Positions 22,616 to 31,400 of a stretch of DNA of 40,171 nt are shown here, one piece after another. The stretch's first letter is position 1. Each line of letters starts with the position of its first letter. This DNA is from a virus. A program made the position numbers and the translations under genes. The notes under the pieces were generated by a model, which worked only from the letters and a program-made list of their open reading frames with translations, was not told the origin of the DNA and made no database searches. The stretch is from IMG/VR virus record IMGVR_UViG_3300043099_000255, positions 1 to 40,171 of that record; one strand, given 5' to 3'.

Positions 22616-25360
22616 ATGGCACGTCTATCAACCGGTCAGTCCTACGGCGAAGCCGGCCGCGCTACAGCCGCACAGCTCTTGGGTGGCATCCCTACCGACG
22701 CGTCTGGCGGCGCCTTGGCTCAAGGCTCGATCAATGCCCCGTCCCTGCAGCCACGGGCGACACCTGTCGACACGTTCCAACGGGCTGGGGCACCGACGCT
22801 GGGTGGGCCTCCAAAGATCTTTGCGCCCCCGGATCTGCCGAATCCCGGTCAGGATCTGGCGAACCTGTCCAAGGCCCTGGGTGGGTTCAGCTCCACCCTG
22901 CAGAACTTTGGCGAGACATGGCTCGCCAACAAGCAGCAGGAGGACAAGAGGCAAGAGGCAGCCACTGGGGCCCTTGTTGGCCAAGCCAGCAGGTTTGGTC
23001 CAGCCCGTGGCATTGCCGATCTGGCTGCCAACCTGGAGAAAGCTGCGGCCCTGGGGAACCCAGATGCAGCCCGCATGCTGCAGGTTGTCCGAGAGAAACA
23101 GAACTCCTCGGTTGGCAGGTATTGGCTGGAGCGCTCCGTTGAACAGAACGCAATCCAGAACGCAGCACTGAGCCTGCCGGACCGGATAGCCAACACCTCC
23201 ACGATCAAGGTGAATGGCAAGGACGTTGAACTCAACACCCTGTCGTCCGACGACCCCAGGTACTTGCAGTACCGGGACGAGCAACTGTTTGGCGGCGCAC
23301 AGATGTCGCCCCAGGGCTACGCCAAGAACCAAGGCATCATTATTCAGGCGCAGCTCCAGGCCGACCAGGTCCAGCGCAAGAAATACAACACGGCCGAGGC
23401 TGGCAGGTTGACAGCCCAGGTCGCGGTTAACAGGCAAAGCATTGCCGCCGATTACATCTCCGTTCGCGGCAAAGGTAACGACGTCTATGCCATTCAGTAC
23501 GTCGGCCGGGCCCTGCAACAGGAGATTGATTCGATCAGGATCCTTGGCGTGCCGGAGGAAACAAAGACAGAGCTGATCAACAAATACCTTGAAGGGTTTG
23601 CCGCCGACGTCGTTTCAGCTGCTAGGTCCCAAGGCTTTGCCATTGTCGACATGGATGCAGTGCTAAAGCCTGCCCTCCGCTCGGTGATGATTGGCCCCGT
23701 TGATCAACGGGTCAAGGCAGACGGCACCCCGAACCAAGCCTTGCGCCTGTACAACACCCTGGGCGGCGAAGCGTTTCTGGACCAGGTGGCGGCCAGAGCC
23801 AATGCTGCCCAGATCCAAGACAACACCCAGCAAGCCCAAATGGCTGGCATCCAGGAGCAGCAGGCCTACGACGCCCGACTGGCCGCAGCCTTGCCGGAGG
23901 GGCGTCGTTCTGATCCGGCTGCCATCAAGAGCTTCTTCCAGGCCGAGCGGAATCGGGCGGCTGTTGAACCTGACGGCATCAAGCGGGCAGCCATGTTCTC
24001 GCAGCTTGATGCGTCCGAGCGTCAGTTGACTGAGACTTTTGTGAAGCCAGTCCAGGAGCGATTGGCCCTTCACTACACCCAGCAGTTGGACGCGACCCGG
24101 GACGACGAAGCTGCTCGCAACAGGTTGGCGGCCCAGGTAAAGGCCGACGCTGAGGCCGGTCGGCTCTCCAGCGCATCCGCCGTCAGCATCATGGGCACGT
24201 TGGCCGCCCAGGGCAACAAGCAGGTGCAGTCCTACCGCAAGGAAATCAACAAGCGCGTTGACGACATACTCAAGCCCTTTGAGGCGTATGCAACAAGCCC
24301 TGGGTCTTATGGAGGCCAAGCCGTTGTCGGCTTTGAGTACCAATCCATGTACAACGCCCGAAGCATGGCGAAGCGCAGGCTTGAGGAGGCTGTGGACCAA
24401 GCCATCAGGGACAAGAAGGACCCGACCGAGGCCATGAACAAGGTCCAGCTCAACAACAACTTTGGCCTTCGCAAGCGTGAGGACGTCGGTGGCACCCAGG
24501 CCCCCACCTACGACAACACCACCGAGTTGATTCGGAAGAACACCGGCAACTGGAGCCGCGGCACTATTGCCCCCCGGGAAGCCAACCAACTGCGGTCCAG
24601 TGCCAAGGTCCGTCCGTTGATGAAGCTTGAGTCCTGGGACCGCGACGTCACGGCCTTGCTCAACGGCAATGCCAGCCAGAACTTCAAGACCTTGATTAAG
24701 ACGTTGACGACGGGGACCGGTGGTCAGAAGCCGTCTGAGGTGATCTTGAATCAATTCAAATTGCTTGGCATTGAGGTGCCGGAAAACGAGCGCCTGAAGA
24801 TCCAGGCCCTGGACGGCCAAGAGATCTCAAGGGCAACACCTGCACGTCGTCAGAGTCCCCAGCAAAACGGAGCGCTGGCTGGCGTCCAGATTGTTGGTGG
24901 GGCCCTGGGCAACCTGTTGGTGCCACCGGCTGCAGCTGCACCAACCGTCGCGGCCACAATGCGGCCAGTGGTTGCTGCCAGGACCCAGTCGACCGTCACT
25001 CCACAGGCCAGGGTCGACGGTTACATGAAGCGGCTGGCCTACATCGAAACCAGAATCCGCAACATCCCCAACGCCAAAGGGTCGCCTGGCCGCGGCTATT
25101 TCCAAGCGTTCCCGGATTTCGCCAAGGAAGCCATTGCGGCATCGGGTGGCATTGACCCCCGGGACCCCGATTACAACAGGTCCGCAAAAGCGTCAGCTGC
25201 TTGGATTCGCACTTACAACAAGAAGGCTTACGCGGCGATCCAGGCCGGTCGTTACGACGAAGCAGACCGGCTCCTGCGCAACACGTGGCCGTCGTTGCCA
25301 GGCGGAAGCCAGGCCCAGAAGCCAGAGGTGCAAAAGGCTGCCCGCAAATATCTTCGTTGA
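22616..25360 (+). CDS. Internal core/ejection protein (gp15-like) with C-terminal lambda-R-like transglycosylase
   Basis: 914 aa versus 747 in T7 gp15. Residues 1-780 are Gln/Ala-rich helices typical of the ejection channel protein. From about residue 800 a separate domain follows. RLAYIETRI places E811 like the catalytic Glu of lambda endolysin R, followed by GRGYFQAF in the position of R's 'GRYQLL', ASAAWIRTYNKKAYAAIQAG, and TWPSLPGGSQAQ (W891), matching R's 'IWASLPGAGYGQ'. This is a GH104-type lytic transglycosylase by motif. In T7 the murein-cutting domain is on gp16; here it has moved to gp15. Cell-wall penetration during DNA entry is the likely role. Confidence 0.88.
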   Translation: MARLSTGQSYGEAGRATAAQLLGGIPTDASGGALAQGSINAPSLQPRATPVDTFQRAGAPTLGGPPKIFAPPDLPNPGQDLANLSKALGGFSSTLQNFGETWLANKQQEDKRQEAATGALVGQASRFGPARGIADLAANLEKAAALGNPDAARMLQVVREKQNSSVGRYWLERSVEQNAIQNAALSLPDRIANTSTIKVNGKDVELNTLSSDDPRYLQYRDEQLFGGAQMSPQGYAKNQGIIIQAQLQADQVQRKKYNTAEAGRLTAQVAVNRQSIAADYISVRGKGNDVYAIQYVGRALQQEIDSIRILGVPEETKTELINKYLEGFAADVVSAARSQGFAIVDMDAVLKPALRSVMIGPVDQRVKADGTPNQALRLYNTLGGEAFLDQVAARANAAQIQDNTQQAQMAGIQEQQAYDARLAAALPEGRRSDPAAIKSFFQAERNRAAVEPDGIKRAAMFSQLDASERQLTETFVKPVQERLALHYTQQLDATRDDEAARNRLAAQVKADAEAGRLSSASAVSIMGTLAAQGNKQVQSYRKEINKRVDDILKPFEAYATSPGSYGGQAVVGFEYQSMYNARSMAKRRLEEAVDQAIRDKKDPTEAMNKVQLNNNFGLRKREDVGGTQAPTYDNTTELIRKNTGNWSRGTIAPREANQLRSSAKVRPLMKLESWDRDVTALLNGNASQNFKTLIKTLTTGTGGQKPSEVILNQFKLLGIEVPENERLKIQALDGQEISRATPARRQSPQQNGALAGVQIVGGALGNLLVPPAAAAPTVAATMRPVVAARTQSTVTPQARVDGYMKRLAYIETRIRNIPNAKGSPGRGYFQAFPDFAKEAIAASGGIDPRDPDYNRSAKASAAWIRTYNKKAYAAIQAGRYDEADRLLRNTWPSLPGGSQAQKPEVQKAARKYLR

Positions 25361-25414
25361 AGGCTTGGTTCTTTGACGGCAACAGTCCAAACTGATCCCA
25401 TCGCCAACTGATCC

Positions 25415-28400
25415 ATGCCTATCCAAACGATCCGCGACCCCAAGACCGGGGAAGAGCGCCGGGTCTATGTGTCAACGGGTGGCATGGGTGCCGGGGCTCC
25501 ACCCAAACCCAAGCCCCAGCCATCGGCCGGCGGTGGATTCATGGGGACGTTGAACGACTTCAACCCCATGAAGCAGATCAGCGCCCTGGGCACTGGGGTG
25601 TCCACGTTTCTTCAGACCGGGGACCTGAACAAAAGCATTGCAGCTGCGTCGAGGGAAGCTGCGCCAACGACGGCCCTGGGTCAATCAGTCAGCCGGACCC
25701 TGGCGGCAGGCGGTCAGCGGGCTGTGGATGCAGCTCGGCTTGAGATCGACCGAGCACGTCTGGCCCGGGAGCAGATGGTAGCAGGCACGTCGGGGTGGGA
25801 CGTCAAGATCCCATCCAGGGGCCCCGGCGCCCCCAGTGCCACGCGAGTGCGGCTGCCCGAGTGGGCCAACTACGACGACATGCGCGTTGAACCCAAGAAC
25901 CCGGTCGAGGACGTCGCTGCCAGCATCATTGCGTTTGCCCCGTATTTCGCCGTTGCCCGTGGAGCCGGGGCCCCAGCACAGGCCTTGGTGCGTGGGTTGC
26001 CTGGCGTGTCCAGGGTGGCCACTGGCTTTGAAGCCGCGACTGCTGGCCTGAAAGCTGCTGGTGGCGCCAAGCGTGTTGCCGGCATCTTTGCGGAAGAAGC
26101 CGTCTCTGGTGCCATCCCCAGCGCCATTGCCACCTACTACGCCACCAAGCCCACCGACAAGACGTTGAGCGACAGCTTGGCCGAGACGGTCAAGGGCTCA
26201 GTGTTTGAGGGTGTTGTGGCCAGGGGCCTGTTGGCCGACCCGAATGACACGGTTGAGCAGGCCCGCATCAAGCAATCCATCAACGACCTGATCTGGTCGG
26301 TGCCCTTGGGCGGTGGCTTGGGCACGGGCCTTGCTGGTCTCAACAGGTTGGGGGAGGCAGGCTTCCGTGGAATTGGTGCCATGAAAGGCGCCACCAAGCG
26401 GGCGTTTGCCGATGTGATCCAGGGTGTGGTCAAGGTCGGCCAGGCTGATCAAGCCGTAAAGGATGCAACTACGGCACCGGTTGCGGCTGCCGTCGACCCG
26501 AGTGTCCCAAGTGCGGGAACTCCAGCCCCTGCTGCTGCACCAGCGCCGCGTGTCGTGTCCGGCAAGCCAGCGTTCTCGTCTGTGGCGTACTACCAGGGCC
26601 TGCGTCGTCAGCCGTTGTGGGAAAAGACCGGCGTCGAGATCCAAGGACGCCTGGAGCCCCAGGCCCCGCAGTCGCTTCCGGTTGACTCGTACACCGCCAA
26701 GCTGAACTACAGCGACGTCAGGCCTGACGCTGGCCCGCTGAACGCCAGTGGCAAGAGGTATGCACAGGCCCTGGCTGGCCAGGATCAGATTGCGATTGAG
26801 GCGACGTCGCAGAAGCTCCGGGCCACGTTCAACAACGCGGCCGCCAAGCTTGGCATCGAGCTTGGCCCCAATGCCAGCAGCCAGTCGTGGTCCATGTGGG
26901 ACATCGGCAAGCAGCTGTACATGGATGCCAACCCAGCGAAGAGCAACAAGCCGTATGTGCTTGGCAACCCGCTGACCAACATCCAGGTCCAAGCCGACAT
27001 CGTCGACCGGATGCTTGGATTTGAGATCACCAAAGGGGTTGACGTTGAGGGGAAGCGCCTGAAGTCCTGGCAGCTGACGTCGATCGGCCGCAAGGCCCGG
27101 GAAGACGCAGGCGTCGAGCTTGGCCTAATGCCGGACCCCGGCTCCCAGCGCACCATCCCGGCCCCCAGCGCACCACCGACGCCAGAAGCTGCAGCAGCGG
27201 CCCTGCAACAGGCTCAAGCCGAGCTGGTTGTAGCGACACAACGACTGCAGTCCGAGGCCGCCAAGGAGGTGGTGACTGCGCCTGAGGTTGCAGCGGTGCC
27301 CCAGGGCCAGCTGCCAGGCATGAACCAGCCGGCCTACGAGCAGGTTGCCACTATCCCGACTGGTGACGCTGCTGTTGCACCAAAGGTTTTCCAGTACAAA
27401 GCAGAGGGCCAGACGGCCACCGGCCGCAGTGGATCGCTTGCTGAGGAGAACGTCTACGACCCCCGGTACGCAGGCGTCATCAGCGTTTGGCGGGACAAGC
27501 TGGGCGAGCTTGGGCCTGTCAATCAGATCTACGTCGCAAACGGCCACAACCGGCATGAGCTTGCTGTACGCAGTGGGTTCCCGATGATCAATGTGCAGTT
27601 CATCGAGGCCGCGACAGCCGCAGAAGCCCGCGTCGTTGCAGCACTGCAGAACATCAAGGATGACAGGGGCACCGCTGTCGATGCCGGCAAGCTTCTCCGG
27701 GACACCGGCATGTCCATCGAGGACCTGCGCCTTCAGAACGTCAACCTGAACGGGAAGCTGGCCAGCGAAGGTGTGGCCCTCAGTCGCTTGCCTCAGTGGT
27801 TGTTTGACAAAGCCGCTACCGGCAGCCTGCCCACCCCCAAGGCCGTGGCTTTGGGCTCTGCCGAAGGGGTTGACGACGCAATCATCAGCGACGTCGCCAA
27901 GCAAGCAATCGCTGGCAAGTGGTCGGCCGAGAAGATTGTCCAGGCCATGCAGGAGGCCAAGTTCGCCAGCACCAGCACCGGAGGCGGTGACGCAGGTCCT
28001 GTGTTGCCTGGGTTTGAGGAGATGCTCAAGACCAGCAACGTTGTGGCCTTGATCGACATCAGGACCGCTGCGTTCAACAAGCTTTCGGGGGAGATGCGGG
28101 CCCTGACCGCTGCATCCCAGGCCAAGAACACCAGTTACCTGGAGGCCGCCGGTAACACCATCAACGTCGAAGGCAGCCAAGCCGCTCGCAAGATGGCGGC
28201 TGAAGCCGTCGCTGTATTCAACAGGGTCACCGCGTACGAAGGTCCGGTCCGCAACATCTTGAACGAGCTGGCGGCCCAGCTGCCAGAAGGGGCAGGTCGC
28301 TCCAAGGCCGCAGCGAACCTGGTGCAGTTCAATCTCCAGCGGTTGAGGGACGCAATCTCTGAGGAGATGAATGGGCCGCGGTTGCTTCAGGACGAAGCTG

Positions 28401-31400
28401 TGGCCAAGCAGATCCAGGAGCCACCGGCCCCAACTGCCGCAGCTGAACCTGCCGCCACAACCTTTGCCGACCCCCTAGAGGCTGAGAACCTGGCTGATGC
28501 CCGTGGGTTCCTGGGGCTCCCTGCGACCGCCAACGTGGCCCAGGTTGCGCGGGTGGCCAAGCAGGAGGGCTACGACGGCATTGTGTTCACCGGGGACTTT
28601 GGCCTGCCCGGTGGCAAGAGGGAGATCGACCTCAGGGCCCTGCCTGAAGTCAAGGCCCCTGAGAACGCTGGGAACCCGGTGCCGATTCAGGCCAAGCCGG
28701 TTGACGTGGCGCCAGCTACTGCCATCGAGCCACCCACCGTTTCGGATGAAGCGGTCAAAGCCCTGGAGAAGGCATATCCGTACAGGCCGTATCGCGGCCA
28801 GGGGGCAGTAGACATTGCGCAAGAAAGGCTCAACCGTGTCCAGGCTTTACTGGAAAGCACAAGGTTTGAACTTGAAGCGCTGAGGGCCAGCAAGCCCGAG
28901 CCGGGCGCAACTGGTGCCGTGGCGCGAAAAGCCCAGCTCGACTGGCAGCGCAATTTCGCCAAGTTCACTGAGCAAGAAGCGGCAGTCGTCCAAGACCTCG
29001 CAACGGCTCAGGCGGTGGTGGATCAGTTCATGAACGCCCCCACCGGTGCCATTACCCCTGGCTTCACGGCCAAGACCGGTGGCGCCAAGGACGAGAACGA
29101 AGCCATCTCCACCGCTCTGGAGCGCCAGGCGTTAGCCGAGGAGGCTGGTGACACCGAGCTGGCTGGCGAACTGGGCACTTGGCTTGGTCGTCGGGGCGTG
29201 GCGGTCCAGCCCATGGGCGACGTGGCTGCTGCGATCGAGCCCCCAACGCTGACCTTGCCCCGTGAGCTGGCAGGCCTCAAGCCCCGTTACAGCTACGGCC
29301 AGAAGCGGTTTGAGTTGACCTTTGAGACCGACCTGGACCGTGTTGCCTACACCTTGGCTGGTGACGCCACCGGCAAGCCATCCAAGTCGCACCAGAAGTA
29401 CCGGGATTGGCTGGAGTCCAACGGCCTGGACCCGGCGGAAGTTGCTGCGTACGGGGCCCGCGTCGTCAAGCCCAGCATCAAGGAGATGGCGGCCACCGCG
29501 CAGCCAGGCACCCTCCAGGTGCGGAACCAAGGCTTTGGTGGCGCTGACTTCCAGGCCGAGCTGCCCAACCTTGAGGGCTGGCGCAACGTCGAAACCGGCG
29601 TCGGTGGCACCGTTGGCGAGGGGTACACAGGTGCTACCCGCATCACCGAACGGGAAGCCAGCGAGCTGGCCCGGATTGCGTTCAACATCAGCGGTGTCAC
29701 GGATTTCAGGATCCAGGAACGGATCGAGGCCACCTATGGGCCACGCCAGGCCCGGGCGTACGGCGACATGAGTTTGGTCGGTCAGAAGGCCGAGATCGCT
29801 GGGTCGTACCGGCACGGCAAGGCCATGGCTGACGACACGATCACTGTCGCGATGACGGCTTACGGGGTGCCAAAGTCGTTCACCCAGATGATGACGACGA
29901 CGTACCACGAGTCCATGCACCGGCTCATGGAATGGTTCTTTGCATCTGCCGAGAAGCTGGTGTTGGCCAGGTCTGAGAAGGGCCTGAGAGAGATGGCAGC
30001 CTTGCTGATGGAGGACTCCCTCCAGCCCAACAAAGCCCGGGCGTACCGGGACGGCACCATCCAGATGGGCGAGGTGATCTCTGATGCGTTTGCTGCATAC
30101 ATGCGGGGCATCACCTTGCCAAAGGTTGACCTGCAGGGCTTTGCAAAGCTGAAGAATTACATCGACCAGTCGATCAACTACATCATCAGCGGCGGCAAGT
30201 ACAAGACCTGGGACGACGTGTTTGAGAAGGCTGCGCTGGGCGAGTTCCAAGGCCGTGGTGGTACCGGAGAGCCTGGTGTCCAGTTCGCCGCCGATCCCCC
30301 GGACCCCGCTGAGTTCGCCCGGCGCATTGACCAGAACCTTCAGGCCCTGGAGTCCGGGGACCTGACCCCTGAGGAAATTGCCCAAATGGGCGCCAGCGAC
30401 GTGCGTCGGATCACCAGCCGCTCGGGCAACACCCAGTACGTGCCGAACGCGCCAGACACCCTAATTGCCAGCAACAAGGCCCTAGGCGAGATGCTGACCA
30501 GCAGGGCCCAGCAGACCGGCATCGAGAGCTACAGCCAACCAGCGGTCGTCAAGGCCGCCATGGACCAGCTGGACGCCGATGGGTGGGCCGTTGAGTCAAC
30601 AGTGACCCGGCTTGAGGCCGCCCGCCGCGGTGACCCCAAGTCTCAACAGGACCTGGTGGCTCTCGCTGCCAACCTGATCCACCGGGACCACATCGCCGCC
30701 CAGAACGGCATGACCGCGATTGAGTGGCAGTCCGCCGTGGACGAGGCTGATCGTGCTGCGTCGATGCAACGGTTGTGGTCTGGCCTTGAGGACCAGCACC
30801 GCCTCGACACCGCTTTGATGACGGCCACCCGCAAGGACGGCCAGCGGTTGAGCGTGATGCAGATCAAGTACGACTTCGACCCGACGCACAGGCAGGTGCC
30901 AGCCGGGACCCCCCTGTACCACGGCACGACGGAAGCCAATGCCCAGTCGATCGTCGACAACGGGTTCCAAGCTTCTGGCCCCAACAGCAATTTGCTGGGC
31001 AGCGGTGTGTATTTCGCCAATGACCCGCGTTACGCAGGGGCCTACGGCGAGGCCGCTGCAGCTGGCGACCTGCCCAGCGACGTGCGGATCCTTGACTTGG
31101 TGGCGATGGACAAGCGCATTGCCGACCTGGTGCAGGAACTGAACCTCGGCCCCCTTGAGCGGTTTGAGGAGAACCTGTACATGACTGGAGCCCAGAAGGC
31201 CGCAGTCCGCGATTGGGCCGTGGGCCAGGGCTACTCCGGCATCCGGTTCAACCCGGACTTTGAGCTGGGCGAAGGTGCCCCAGAGACCGTCATCTTCGAC
31301 ACCAACGTCGCCAACCGCATCGTCGGGTCCAAGGCGGCTGTGGAACCCGAGATGCCAGCAACAGCTGAGTCGATGGGCACCGACATCGAGAACGAGATCG

